Of a stretch of 64,000 nucleotides of DNA, positions 9,727-18,996 are shown in pieces. The translations under genes were made by a program, and so were the position numbers. The notes under the pieces were generated by a model, which made no database searches, was not told the origin of the DNA, and saw only the letters and a list, made by a program, of their open reading frames with translations. Source of the stretch: an uncultured bacterium (lineage in GTDB: Bacteria > Spirochaetota > Leptospiria > Leptospirales > Leptonemataceae); NCBI GenBank assembly GCA_937928085.1, contig CALFVU010000014.1, positions 62,001-126,000 of the forward strand. The letters run 5' to 3'. How positions within the stretch are numbered: the stretch's first letter is position 1; each line of letters starts with the position of its first letter.

Positions 9727-10854
9727 TTATTTATGATTTTTAACTAGAATTTTTAAAATTTCTGGAAAACAACTTACTGATAAATGGCTTGCATCATAAA
9801 AATCATTACAAGAAATAATATCTTGATTCAAATCTAAAACGGAAAATTGATATTTTTTTGCAATGCTTTGTATAGAATTTTGTACAAGCTGAATTTCTTT
9901 AGAATCTTGATAAATTTTTCTTAAATAAGGATTCACTCTGGGAAAATAAAGAATAGCTTTAGTTTGATTTGTTTTGATTTTTTCTAATAAAAAATCAAAA
10001 AATATGAATTGTTCATAAGAAATAGTAAAATTTTTTATATAAAAGTTATATAAAGCTTCTGTTTCTTTTTTTAAATCTTTGTCTGACATTTTACCAAACC
10101 AGGCATATTGTGCTCCTTGAGTATAATGTAAAAGCATCCTTTGGGGAGATTTATAGTAATTATAAAAACTTAAATTTTCTTCATAAAAACTATACAATAT
10201 CTGAAATATTTTTTTTTCCTCTTCAGAAAGTAAATGATACTCAAGATTGTATTTTTTTAGGTAATTTTGTAAGTTTTCTGAAAAAAATGAACCTTTAATT
10301 CGTTTTAATAGAGTTTTAAAACTAAATTGTAGTCCTAAAAGAGCATAAATTTTTGATTTTTGATACGTTTCTAAATCTTTTTTAGGAATTAAATGATAAT
10401 ATTCTTTAATGAAGTTTTCATCAACACCAAAGATAAGTACAGGAGAGCCAAAAATACCGGTATTTCGATTAAAAGCATCGGGAGAAACACCAATATAAAA
10501 ATATTGTGGTTTAGAGAAGTCTAAAATTTTTGATGCTATATAGTAATAATAAGCAGGAACCGCTTGTGGTCCAGAAAAATTCCATATCGATAAATCATTA
10601 TAATTCAAATATTTCGCAATCTCCATCCCTAAACCAAAGCTTCGGGAATCACCCAAAACAATAATTAATTTTATTTGCTCTTGTCTTGTTTTTTCGAATT
10701 CTTTTAAGATTTCTAGCTGTTCTTTTCTTTGCCTATAATATAACATACCACCCGGTTGTATAAAATGATCTCGAACAACATCTAACAAAAAAATTTTATC
10801 CACTAAAAAAAGAAAAAGAAATAAAGATGGATATAAGAATAAATGAAACTTCAT
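9727..10854 (-). CDS. DUF1574-type SGNH-hydrolase-like protein, partner of AlgI-like acyltransferase
   Basis: A 375-residue protein with an N-terminal hydrophobic signal anchor (about 5-25) and an exported domain. It carries VLGDSRSFG near residue 70, resembling the Ser block of SGNH hydrolases, and DASHLS near the C-terminus, the Asp-x-x-His block. This matches the DUF1574 group described from Leptospira and, in layout, the AlgJ/AlgX-like partners of MBOAT acyltransferases. It starts 9 nt after the AlgI-like gene stop, so the pair probably moves acyl groups onto a surface glycan: the MBOAT carries them across the membrane, and this protein transfers or removes them outside. The substrate is unknown. 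Confidence 0.78.
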   Translation of the reverse strand: MKFHLFLYPSLFLFLFLVDKIFLLDVVRDHFIQPGGMLYYRQRKEQLEILKEFEKTRQEQIKLIIVLGDSRSFGLGMEIAKYLNYNDLSIWNFSGPQAVPAYYYYIASKILDFSKPQYFYIGVSPDAFNRNTGIFGSPVLIFGVDENFIKEYYHLIPKKDLETYQKSKIYALLGLQFSFKTLLKRIKGSFFSENLQNYLKKYNLEYHLLSEEEKKIFQILYSFYEENLSFYNYYKSPQRMLLHYTQGAQYAWFGKMSDKDLKKETEALYNFYIKNFTISYEQFIFFDFLLEKIKTNQTKAILYFPRVNPYLRKIYQDSKEIQLVQNSIQSIAKKYQFSVLDLNQDIISCNDFYDASHLSVSCFPEILKILVKNHK

Positions 10855-10863
10855 ACCAATTCC

Positions 10864-12288
10864 CTAAAATTGAAAATAAAAAAAATCTTTTGCTTCAGTA
10901 GAAAACTCAATTAAAGAAAAAACTATCAAGAAAAACACAAGCATTTGTAAAACAAATTCATACTTTTTAAATCGTTTTAATTTCTCGGGATATTGCTCTA
11001 TAAAATTAAAAAACATAACAAATACAAAACTATAAAAAATTATTTCTAAATTTGCAAAAACTGTAAATTGAAAATCAAAAAAGATCATTTTTTTTAACAG
11101 TTGTATAGCTCTTGAAATATCTCTAACAAAAAAGAATAAACTGGAAATTAACATAAAATACCATGTAATGATAATTCTTAAAATTCTTTTAAAAATATGT
11201 TGAGGCCATTCTTGATATCCCCTTTTAAATATAAAAGCCTCAAAAGAAAGGATCACCCCTACGAAAACTCCCCAAATGATGAAATTATAACTTGCCCCAT
11301 GCCACAAACCACCTAAAAAAAAAGTAATGATTAAATTAAAGTAGTTTCTTAATTCGGGAACTTTACTACCACCTAAAGGTATATAGATATAATCACGTAT
11401 CCACATAGAGAAAGTTAAATGCCATCTTCTCCAAAAATCAGATACAGAATGCATAAAAAAAGGAGCTTTAAAATTAATAGGTATTTCAAAACCTAAAAAA
11501 TATCCACAACCTTTTGCTATGTCTGAATAAGCTGAAAAATCACAATACAACATCATTAAATTAGCAAAAACATAAATCCAAATTTCGAATGAGCTTAACG
11601 TTTCAACAGGTTGATAAAATATAGGCGAGACCACATTACTTAATGTATCCGCGATCAATAATTTTTTAAAAACCCCTATTAAAATGTACCAGAAACCTTC
11701 TTGTAAGGTTTTAAAGTTCGGTATATTTTTTGATTCTATATTCTGAATCTGAGGTAATAGATTCTCAGACCTCATAATAGGGCCTGCTATTAGTTGGGGA
11801 AAAAATAAAATAAAAAGTAATACTTCTTTAAAGCTATGCTTGCCCTTATACCTTCCAGAATAAACATCATAAGAATAAGACATTATCTGAAACGTATAAA
11901 AACTTATACCTAAAGGTAGAAATATTTCTAATCCGTATATGCTTAAACTTTCTCTTAAATTCGATTCTAACCAATTCTGATTTTTAAAAAGAATTCCTAG
12001 AAAATCCCAGAAAAGATAAAAATACTTAAAAATTGCTATATTCAAAATATCTATAGATAAAAGAAAAATCAATATCCATTTTTTTTTATAAATTTTCCAT
12101 AATTCCATTCCATAATAGTTAATTGCAACTACCAAAATCAAATGAAAGATAAAAGGGATGCTCCACGTACCATAAAAATATAAACTACTTAGAAATAAAA
12201 CTGAAAATCTAAACTTTCTGGGAACATTCCAAAATAATAAAAAAACAATTATAAAAAAGACTAAATAATGAGATGTAACAAACAACAT
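10864..12288 (-). CDS. MBOAT acyltransferase, AlgI/DltB-like
   Basis: A multispanning membrane-bound O-acyltransferase of about 474 residues. Family marks are the FPQLIAGPIMR loop, the SDFWRRWHLTFSMWIRDYIY segment, YIPLGGSKVP, and GGLWHGASYNFIIWG with the catalytic His. AlgI-type proteins pass acetyl groups to extracytoplasmic polysaccharide; DltB-type act on teichoic acids, which this cell should lack. ATG at 12288 lies 2 nt after the stop of the pseudouridine synthase gene; a TTG at 12306 would overlap it. It is followed at once by the DUF1574-type partner gene. Confidence 0.9.
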   Translation of the reverse strand: MLFVTSHYLVFFIIVFLLFWNVPRKFRFSVLFLSSLYFYGTWSIPFIFHLILVVAINYYGMELWKIYKKKWILIFLLSIDILNIAIFKYFYLFWDFLGILFKNQNWLESNLRESLSIYGLEIFLPLGISFYTFQIMSYSYDVYSGRYKGKHSFKEVLLFILFFPQLIAGPIMRSENLLPQIQNIESKNIPNFKTLQEGFWYILIGVFKKLLIADTLSNVVSPIFYQPVETLSSFEIWIYVFANLMMLYCDFSAYSDIAKGCGYFLGFEIPINFKAPFFMHSVSDFWRRWHLTFSMWIRDYIYIPLGGSKVPELRNYFNLIITFFLGGLWHGASYNFIIWGVFVGVILSFEAFIFKRGYQEWPQHIFKRILRIIITWYFMLISSLFFFVRDISRAIQLLKKMIFFDFQFTVFANLEIIFYSFVFVMFFNFIEQYPEKLKRFKKYEFVLQMLVFFLIVFSLIEFSTEAKDFFYFQF

Positions 12289-12290
12289 AA

Positions 12291-13082
12291 TTAAGAATCT
12301 TTCCAAACTAAAGAAGGATCAAATTCTTTATATTCTCCTTCGGGGATAATAAATTCTTCCAAACTAAAATTTCCAATAGCATATCGATATAAATCTATCA
12401 CCTCGTAAAGCAAAGCATTGAACATTCTTCTTATGTGTCGCTTTTTTCCTTCCATTAATACAACTTCATAAATGTTATTTTTTGCATCCTTTGTTTGTAT
12501 AGAAATTGCTCTTAATCTTTCTCCGTTTTCTATTACTCCCTTCCCAGTCAAGAGATTAAAATCATATAAAGTTAAAGAATCATCTAGTTGAACATAATAT
12601 TTTTTTAAAACTTTGTATTTTGGTTGGGTAAGATGATATAAAAAAATACCATCAGACGATAAGATAACAAGTCCTCTTGAATTTTTATCTAATCTCCCTG
12701 CATATCCTAAATGATATTGTTTTTTGATATTTTCTGGAATCAGATCATAAACAAGCTTTTCTTTAGAGTTAAATCGTTTTTTCGAAACTAAATATTCTTT
12801 TGGCTTATTTACAGCTATATATATATGATTTGCAATAGGACGTATTCTTTTTCCGTCTAAAATTACTAAATCTGTTTTTTTTACCTTATAACTTAAATCC
12901 TTAATAGGAACACCATTTATCAAAACCTTACCTTGTAAAATATATTCTTCTACTTCTCTTCTGGAACCGATACCACAAAGTGATAAATATTTATTAATAC
13001 GAACTTCTCCTAACGGATAAGCGTGATAATTTTGATTTTGAAATAATTGCAGTTTCTTTTTTATATCGTCTTTAGAATTCAT
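12291..13082 (-). CDS. RsuA/RluB-family rRNA pseudouridine synthase
   Basis: The protein has an N-terminal S4 RNA-binding domain (about residues 25-85: RINKYLSLCGIGSRREVEEY) and a catalytic domain in which GRLDKNSRGLVILSSDG contains the Asp that attacks uridine. The C-terminal EGKKRHIRRMFNAL is the usual RsuA/RluB/RluE motif. Whether it modifies 16S (RsuA) or 23S rRNA (RluB) cannot be decided here. It is the first gene of a three-gene minus-strand run with the AlgI-like and DUF1574 genes, an arrangement that is probably transcriptional convenience. Confidence 0.9.
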   Translation of the reverse strand: MNSKDDIKKKLQLFQNQNYHAYPLGEVRINKYLSLCGIGSRREVEEYILQGKVLINGVPIKDLSYKVKKTDLVILDGKRIRPIANHIYIAVNKPKEYLVSKKRFNSKEKLVYDLIPENIKKQYHLGYAGRLDKNSRGLVILSSDGIFLYHLTQPKYKVLKKYYVQLDDSLTLYDFNLLTGKGVIENGERLRAISIQTKDAKNNIYEVVLMEGKKRHIRRMFNALLYEVIDLYRYAIGNFSLEEFIIPEGEYKEFDPSLVWKDS

Positions 13083-13254
13083 AGGTTTATCTTAAGTATT
13101 TATAAGAGATAAAAGTTTTTATAGCTTGATTCTAGGTATAATTTTATCCTCTTAAGATTAAAAAAGTAAAGTGTTTTCTAAAAGCAAGATTTTTTTATAA
13201 AAGTTGAGAATATTTTATTTTATAAAAAAATTTTACTAATGGAATAAGAAGTAA
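13083..13254. other. Short intergenic stretch upstream of the pseudouridine synthase gene
   Basis: This 172-bp AT-rich stretch lies between the HEAT-repeat gene stop and the pseudouridine synthase start, both on the minus strand. It should hold the synthase promoter. ATCTTAAG at 13089-13096 and CTTAAGAT at 13151-13158 form an inverted pair with a wide spacer. I see no ORF or RNA gene. Confidence 0.3.
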
Positions 13255-14379
13255 CTATTTTTGTTGCTTCGGAGAATAAGGATCTCCATAAATCCAAATT
13301 CTTGTAGGTTTTGTATCTAGGATAGGATTTGGAGGAAATAAATTGTCCATATAAGCATTATATATTGCTTCTTGTAAAACTTTTTTTACTACAGGGTTAT
13401 CTTCCAATAAAAACACATCAACTAAGCTATAATAAGCTTCACCAAGAGAGAGTTCTCGAAAAGCAGATGCTACATCATAGCGAACTCTTGGATCGGGATG
13501 TCTTAAGTATTCTATTAGTAGTTTATAATATTGACCTCTTGTATTGTCATTAAATAAAATTGCAAAAGCCAACCTTGCTTTTACTTGATCGTCGCTCTCT
13601 ATACCGAATCTTTTTTCTAGAGCTTCCAAAGATTTTAATGTTCCTATTTTTGCTAAAGCTAAAGCTGAAGATAGGCGTAAATCTTTATATGGGTGATCTA
13701 AAAAAGGAATTACTATATCTGCACCTTCTGGTTCTTTTATATTCCCAATTGCTTGAATAATATAAAAAGCTACATTTACATAATTATATCCCTTCATTCG
13801 TAGTTGCATCCATTCATCATTAGGATCTACTGCTATAAATTTTTTTAAATCATCTGCAATAGACCAGGCAGTATCGGGAGATGTAGGGTAGATGTATTGA
13901 TCAGATAGCAATGCAGGACCTATTTCTGATCTTTCGAAAAATAGTTCGTAGGATTTTTCCTGCGAAGCTTTTTGCATGTTCTGATTATACTTTTCCCTTT
14001 CCTCATTTATGATTTGATTGACAATTTCTAAAGCTTTCTTTAAAGGATCTAAAGCTTCTTTTCTTCCTATTTCTCCTAAGGCGAAAGCAATACCAGACTT
14101 TATGTAAGGATCATAGATTGTCGTCTTTCTTAAGTAAGGATCATCTAAACCTTTTAGTAATTCTCTCGATAAAGGCCTTACAAACCGATATCGCCTTAAA
14201 GAAGCCATGTAATGAATCGCGTTGATTTTTTCGAAAGTTGTTCCATTTTCTAAATCCCTCTCTAATGTATTATAAAGTTTTTCGTAAAATTTTTTCATTT
14301 CGCTATCTTGTGCAAAGTTTTGATTGCTTATGATTAGATTTACGAAAAATATAAAAAGAATAAAATATTTAAAATTCAT
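13255..14379 (-). CDS. Exported HEAT-repeat protein
   Basis: A hydrophobic N-terminal signal (about 1-23, ending near NQNFAQ) is followed by HEAT-like helical repeats: MASLRRYRFVRPLSRELL, IAFALGEIGRKEALDPLKKA, AIGNIKEPEGADIVIPFL, ALALAKIGTLKSLEALEKRF, and DVASAFRELSLGEAYYSLVD. Such solenoids usually act as protein-binding scaffolds; I cannot name the partner. No lipobox is visible, so the protein is probably periplasmic. The ATG at 14379 is preceded by a good AAAGAGGT ribosome-binding site, which supports this start. No conserved gene partner adjoins it: upstream is the decayed acyl-CoA ligase on the other strand. Confidence 0.8.
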   Translation of the reverse strand: MNFKYFILFIFFVNLIISNQNFAQDSEMKKFYEKLYNTLERDLENGTTFEKINAIHYMASLRRYRFVRPLSRELLKGLDDPYLRKTTIYDPYIKSGIAFALGEIGRKEALDPLKKALEIVNQIINEEREKYNQNMQKASQEKSYELFFERSEIGPALLSDQYIYPTSPDTAWSIADDLKKFIAVDPNDEWMQLRMKGYNYVNVAFYIIQAIGNIKEPEGADIVIPFLDHPYKDLRLSSALALAKIGTLKSLEALEKRFGIESDDQVKARLAFAILFNDNTRGQYYKLLIEYLRHPDPRVRYDVASAFRELSLGEAYYSLVDVFLLEDNPVVKKVLQEAIYNAYMDNLFPPNPILDTKPTRIWIYGDPYSPKQQK

Positions 14380-14537
14380 ACTATACCTCTTTATCTTTTA
14401 TCGAAAATTCAACAATCAAAAATTACTTATTGTTATAATTTTTTAAAGATTTTACTATCAAGTTATTAAAATAATTTTTTAAAAAATATTTAATTCCAAT
14501 TGATTTTTCTTAGCTAAAAAAAATCATCGGGGGAATT

Positions 14538-15362
14538 ATGATAAAAAAATTCATTTAGATTACATAAGGAAATCAGAACCAAAGACAATTATTGTTTAAA
14601 TAAAAGAGCAATAGAGATCAATCCCGATATAAAAACTTTTTTTAATAAAGAAGAGAAGATGGGTAAATAGAAGGATAGACATTTATAGAACTATTAAAAT
14701 TGTTAGAAGAAATAGCTTCTGGACTAATTGAACCAGGATTACAAAAAGGCGAAAAAGTTTTATTTTGTTGTAATCATTCTAATCATTGGATGTTGATCAA
14801 TAGTAGCATCATTGCATCGGGCAGAATTTGTGTACCCAAAGCTAGCGATGTAACAAACAAAGACATTCAATACATTACCAACCACTCAAAAGCAAAATTT
14901 GCTGTTGTACAAAATCAAAAACATATAATAAACTTATGAAATAGAAAAACTATCTATATCTTTTTATAAAAAACATATTATCTATATTAGAAGACGAAAA
15001 CAATTATTTATAAAAAAATCATCCAAATTCATTATAGGATAACGTTGTTGTAAAAGGCAAAAAAATTACAAGAAAACCCAAATGGGATAGAAGAACCAGA
15101 TAAAAATTTCAATCCCGAAGAATTATCTGTTTTGATTTACACAAGTGGTAGGAATGGAATTCCTAAAGGTGTAATGTTAACACAAAAAGGTTGAATTGAT
15201 TCTGCAAGAGATAGTTTAGAAAAATTAAAGATATAACTTACAGATCGTTGTATAACGCTACTTCCTCCCTAGCATGCATTGGAACAAATTATTGTATATT
15301 GTTTTTTTATATTATCCTGTAACTATAAAGAGATAGAAGCTATGTATAAATCCAGAATTTAA
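14538..15362 (+). pseudogene. Decayed, truncated long-chain acyl-CoA ligase (AMP-binding) gene
   Basis: Remains of an AMP-forming acyl-CoA synthetase. One frame gives INPDIKTFFNKEEKMGK, then a TAG at 14668 where homologues have Trp. After an apparent one-base loss near 14678 the next frame reads TFIELLKLLEEIASGL and KGEKVLFCCNHSNHW. Further on, EELSVLIYTSGRNGIPKGV is a damaged AMP-binding motif (YTSGTTGxPKG). Stops follow at 15192 (TGA) and 15270 (TAG, inside LLPP-stop-H, where LPPWH is expected). Only the N-terminal 45 percent remains; the C-terminal adenylation part is deleted. GGGGGAATT before ATG 14538 may be the old start. Trp codons elsewhere in the window are intact, so this is decay, not recoding. 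Confidence 0.85.
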
Positions 15363-15414
15363 AATTGCTTAAAAAAATTCTTGTCTTCTAAATGAGCAAG
15401 AAAAATTTGCCTGT

Positions 15415-15657
15415 ATGCCAACCTATACATATCGATGTATTGATTGTGGGCATCAATACGAAAAACTTCAGAAAATTACGGCCGAACCTGATAAGCAATG
15501 TCCTATTTGCAACGGAGAAGTAGAAAGATTGATTGGTGGCGGAATTGGCATAGTATTTAAAGGAAGCGGTTTTTACGTCACAGATTATAAAAAAAGTTCT
15601 AATTCAAATAACGGTTCAAAAACTATTGAGTCCACTAAGAAAGACTCGAATAATTAG
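15415..15657 (+). CDS. FmdB-family zinc-ribbon protein
   Basis: An 80-residue protein with an N-terminal zinc ribbon: MPTYTYRCIDCG at the start and CPIC further on, with zinc ligands Cys8, Cys11, Cys29 and Cys32. It is followed by a glycine-rich turn (LIGGGIGIVFKGSGFYVTDY) and a polar Ser/Asn/Lys tail, as in FmdB/PSCyt-type proteins. FmdB was named as a putative regulator of formamidase, but the role of most members is unknown. It lies just downstream of the acyl-CoA ligase pseudogene, and its last 4 bp overlap the end of the convergent hotdog gene. Confidence 0.88.
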   Translation: MPTYTYRCIDCGHQYEKLQKITAEPDKQCPICNGEVERLIGGGIGIVFKGSGFYVTDYKKSSNSNNGSKTIESTKKDSNN

Positions 15658-16259
15658 AATTTTTGTTTTTTTTCTTTTTTTAACCGAAGTCTAATTTCTT
15701 TTGCTCTATTTCGATTTAGTTCTAGAATCTTAAATTGTTTTTTATACATTTCTTCGTTAAAATTCTGAAACATTTTTCTCTGAATTCTCTCCGGGAGAAC
15801 ATACCAACTTGCACTGGATGTTGTAAAAATTTCGATTTCATTTTTTTCATTTTTTTTATAAATCATACCACGGGTATAAAGTCTTCTTTTTCTAACTGCA
15901 GTTAACCAAGCTCGAATCTGAATCTGCATATCTAATGGTACAGCTTTATGATAGTTTAAAAAAAGCTTTTCTGTCATCACTACATGTCCAATGTGAAAAC
16001 ATAAACATCCTTGAGCTTCATCAAGCAAAGAAGCCAAGACACCACCATGAGAATACCCCGGCGCCCCCTCATAAGCCTTGCGAATCGTATATGTAAATTC
16101 TACTTCCCCATTTTCTTCATTAAAAGTAAAATCAGCTTTTAAAGAATACGAATTTTCAGTTCCACAACCAAAACAATTCTTATGATGCCAATCCTGACCT
16201 ACTTTACTTGGACGAATATTTAAATTTATAGACGAACCCATATTCATAATAGGTATCAT
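15654..16259 (-). CDS. Hotdog-fold thioesterase, PaaI-like
   Basis: The core reads NCFGCGTENSYSLKADFTF and later APGYSHGGVLASLLDEAQGC. The HGG turn followed by the DEA helix is the central signature of PaaI-type hotdog thioesterases, which hydrolyse acyl-CoA or acyl-ACP thioesters. At about 200 residues it is longer than a minimal 140-residue hotdog domain because of a Lys/Arg-rich C-terminal helix. ATG 16259 is chosen; a TTG at 16280 would start right at the prmA stop. It is the last gene of the minus-strand group headed by the 581-residue unknown and prmA. The substrate is unknown. Confidence 0.82.
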   Translation of the reverse strand: MIPIMNMGSSINLNIRPSKVGQDWHHKNCFGCGTENSYSLKADFTFNEENGEVEFTYTIRKAYEGAPGYSHGGVLASLLDEAQGCLCFHIGHVVMTEKLFLNYHKAVPLDMQIQIRAWLTAVRKRRLYTRGMIYKKNEKNEIEIFTTSSASWYVLPERIQRKMFQNFNEEMYKKQFKILELNRNRAKEIRLRLKKEKKQKF

Positions 16260-16280
16260 TTTTATTGATTGATAAATCAA

Positions 16281-17180
16281 TCAATTATTTTTACGTGAAT
16301 GATATTCTAATAAAAGCCACCCTTGTTTTGCTTTTTTCTGAATCCTTAAAAAGGAATCTTCAAAAATTTTTTGACAATCTTCTTCTTGATCCTCAGAAAT
16401 CCCTGAAACTACCAACTTTTTCGTCTGAATATGTCTAATATAGTTTATGTACTTTGCAAATACTGGTAAAGTTAAGTTAGCAACAATTATATCGAAAGAA
16501 ATTAGCAGTAATTCTGGTAAATCAAAACTACCTGTATATAAATTAATTGTTTGTTCCTCTTGTGAAAAATTAAAAGTCAAATTTTTTTTTGTAGATTCTA
16601 TAGCATCAGGATCGATATCGAAAGCTATCACCTTTTTTGCTTTTTTTCTTAGTAAAGCAATCGATAAAATACCAGACCCACACCCCGCATCTAAACAATA
16701 TTGATTTTCTATATGATTTTCATCAATCCATTCTAAGGCTAATTGGGTAGAGGGATGTAATCCTGTTCCAAACGATAAACCGGGTTGAATAAAAATTGAA
16801 TAATAAGAATGATTTCTTACCTCTTGACTTTCCCAAACAGGGATTAAAAAAAAATGCTTTGTTACAAAAAATGGAGAAAAAGAATTTTTGTATTCTTCCC
16901 AATAATTTTTTTCTTCGACAATATTGCTTTCTATGAAATAATCTTTTATATCTAGGGATAAAAGCAAAAGCTCTATGTCCCATTCCGCATTTTGATATTC
17001 CGATACAAAATAAAATATAAATTTCTTTGTTTCGTTTTGGCTTTCATCGTCATACATAACTTCGTAATGACCTAAACAATTTTCTAGATATATTTCTTCG
17101 AGATATATGCTTAAAAACTCTGAATAGGAACTTGGAATTTCCACACAAATTTCTTTTATATGTTTTTTAGAATTCATCAT
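16281..17180 (-). CDS. prmA: Ribosomal protein L11 methyltransferase (PrmA)
   Basis: PrmA trimethylates ribosomal protein L11 using S-adenosylmethionine. The signature PGLSFGTGLHPSTQLAL is followed by the SAM-binding loop CLDAGCGSGILSIAL, the acidic AFDIDPDAIEST after beta-2, and DIIVANLTLPVF (the N-L-T/P catalytic-site motif). Length (299) is normal for the family. The N-terminal third is divergent but has the expected alpha/beta substrate-recognition pattern. It is placed 12 nt after the stop of the 581-residue gene and about 20 nt before the hotdog gene, all minus strand. Confidence 0.93.
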   Translation of the reverse strand: MMNSKKHIKEICVEIPSSYSEFLSIYLEEIYLENCLGHYEVMYDDESQNETKKFIFYFVSEYQNAEWDIELLLLSLDIKDYFIESNIVEEKNYWEEYKNSFSPFFVTKHFFLIPVWESQEVRNHSYYSIFIQPGLSFGTGLHPSTQLALEWIDENHIENQYCLDAGCGSGILSIALLRKKAKKVIAFDIDPDAIESTKKNLTFNFSQEEQTINLYTGSFDLPELLLISFDIIVANLTLPVFAKYINYIRHIQTKKLVVSGISEDQEEDCQKIFEDSFLRIQKKAKQGWLLLEYHSRKNN

Positions 17181-17192
17181 AAAAAAACTAAA

Positions 17193-18938
17193 TTAGATTT
17201 TAAATAATAAATTATATTCTTCTTCTGAAAATTCGATTGTATCTAGTTTTAATTCTTTACTTTCGATTTTATGCACAATTGCAAAAGAAGTAGCATAAGC
17301 ATCTCGAATTATATCGCGAATCGGTTTTTTATTCATAATTTTTTTATTTATATCGTCATAATCTAACTCTACAATATCATCGGGATTTACCACAATTTGC
17401 TTATTTTCTCGAATATCTTTATATAGTAAAGCTAACATTTTCTCGCATTTCTTGATGTAATTTAAAATTAGCTTTTGAGTTTCTCTCGCCGAAGAAATTC
17501 TTCTGTTCTCGAAAAAATCTAATTTCTTTTGATAATCAATACTTTTCTTGTCAATCGCTTCTTCTTTCGTTTTTTTATATTCTAAATAATCAGAATAATA
17601 TTTACGAAAAGAATCATAAATTTTGCGAAATTCTTCATATAAAAGTGACATCTCGTGTTTTAAATTTACTTTTACGTCATTTTTGAAAAACGTATTTAGT
17701 TGTAGTTTATTAGTTAAAAATAAAAAACTAAATTGGTCGTCAAAAAAACAAAAATAAAGAAAAACGATAAAGACTTTATCATATATAGGTATTTCTCTAA
17801 ATTCATTTTTAGGATCATATCTATTTCGTAATTCTTCTATAGAATAAAGGTTTAAAAACTTAAGTCCATAATGATACGTTTTTTCTATCATTTGTTGTTT
17901 TTTTTCTTCTTCGGGATCCAATGGTTTTTCTTCTGTTTTTTCCTGTTTTTGATCAATACTCTCTTTTTTTTCTGGTTTTATAATATCCTCCAAAGATACA
18001 CTACTATAATCTTGATATTTAGTTATATCAATTTTTTCTTTGGAAGATAGAGAAAGAATTTCTTCTTCGAAGAATGTTGTAAATGGTTTAATTTTCTTTC
18101 GTTCTAAATGTTGAGCTAGTAAAATGAATCTCGGCAGAGCAATATACATTAAGTATTTCCAGCTTTCCTGGATTCTTCTCTTTTTATTTCGATAAATTTC
18201 TGGAGGTTTTTTCTGTAAACTTTCTAAAATGTCTATACTTTCTAATAACGTTTTTAAAGTTAATTCTTTAAAAGAATCTAAAACGTACAAACACTTTAAA
18301 AAATGAAATAAAGGAATTCTTAAAGCATCTACAATAACACGAGTGTCGTCGGATGGATTCGAAGTTAAATCAGAAAGCTGCTTTCTATCGTAAAGTAAAT
18401 AAACTCTTTTAAGCAATTCCAAACATATTGGGGGAAATTTAGTTTTAAATCGCTCTAAAAATTTTGATTCAGAAAAACATTCAACTGTTAAAATATTTAA
18501 TTCTAAAATTGCTTTTTTAAATTCTAAATTAAGAAAAGAGAGAAATTCACTCGTATAAAAATTTCCCTTAAAAGATGTGATTTTTTTAAACCATAACTCT
18601 AGCTTTAATGTCCACAGAGAAAATCGGGAGGTTGCTTTTTTTAAAATTGTTTCTTTTTCTTCTCTTTCTCTTGCAATCTTTTCTGCTTCTTTTAATTTTT
18701 GTTCTTTAAAAACCTGAGACGGTCTTCTATCTTCTCTAAAGTCAAATTTTTTTTCTTCTCGAAAAGAAGTTTTTTCTTTACCTTCTTTTAGATGAGGAAC
18801 TTCTTTCGTAATAGCTTTTTCTTTTAAAACTTTTCCTCCTTTCTGTTTAAATTTTTCCAATAGTTGTTTTTTTTCTTCTTCATTTAAACGATCGATTTTA
18901 ATCGCTTTTCTTGTTTTATCAAATTCGTATTCTTGCAT
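17193..18938 (-). CDS. Unknown cytoplasmic protein, charged N-terminus and helical core (581 aa)
   Basis: I recognise no domain. Residues 1-100 are very rich in Lys, Glu and Arg and probably disordered or coiled (LNEEEKKQLLEKFKQKGG, then REDRRPSQVF). The rest is mostly alpha-helical with many Leu, Phe and Tyr, including a Glu/Lys linker near 330-350. There is no signal peptide or membrane segment. Low-complexity coil plus helical core is typical of lineage-specific spirochaetal cytoplasmic proteins. It heads a minus-strand group with prmA and the hotdog gene and diverges from the nucleotidyltransferase gene across 58 bp. Confidence 0.7.
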   Translation of the reverse strand: MQEYEFDKTRKAIKIDRLNEEEKKQLLEKFKQKGGKVLKEKAITKEVPHLKEGKEKTSFREEKKFDFREDRRPSQVFKEQKLKEAEKIAREREEKETILKKATSRFSLWTLKLELWFKKITSFKGNFYTSEFLSFLNLEFKKAILELNILTVECFSESKFLERFKTKFPPICLELLKRVYLLYDRKQLSDLTSNPSDDTRVIVDALRIPLFHFLKCLYVLDSFKELTLKTLLESIDILESLQKKPPEIYRNKKRRIQESWKYLMYIALPRFILLAQHLERKKIKPFTTFFEEEILSLSSKEKIDITKYQDYSSVSLEDIIKPEKKESIDQKQEKTEEKPLDPEEEKKQQMIEKTYHYGLKFLNLYSIEELRNRYDPKNEFREIPIYDKVFIVFLYFCFFDDQFSFLFLTNKLQLNTFFKNDVKVNLKHEMSLLYEEFRKIYDSFRKYYSDYLEYKKTKEEAIDKKSIDYQKKLDFFENRRISSARETQKLILNYIKKCEKMLALLYKDIRENKQIVVNPDDIVELDYDDINKKIMNKKPIRDIIRDAYATSFAIVHKIESKELKLDTIEFSEEEYNLLFKI

Positions 18939-18996
18939 AATTCAAAATTTTCGATTATTCTCTTGTCTTGTTTATATTCAACAAAAAAATATAACT

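Noticed and set aside
13089-13158. CTTAAG-containing inverted pair as an operator
   Set aside because: Each arm contains a six-base palindrome and the spacer is 54 nt; this is expected by chance in AT-rich sequence.
14650-15300. Stop codons in the ligase remnant read as recoded Trp (UGA/UAG)
   Set aside because: All three stop codons appear in this remnant, a frame is also lost, the C-terminus is missing, and every other gene here uses TGG for Trp and stops normally. Decay is sufficient.
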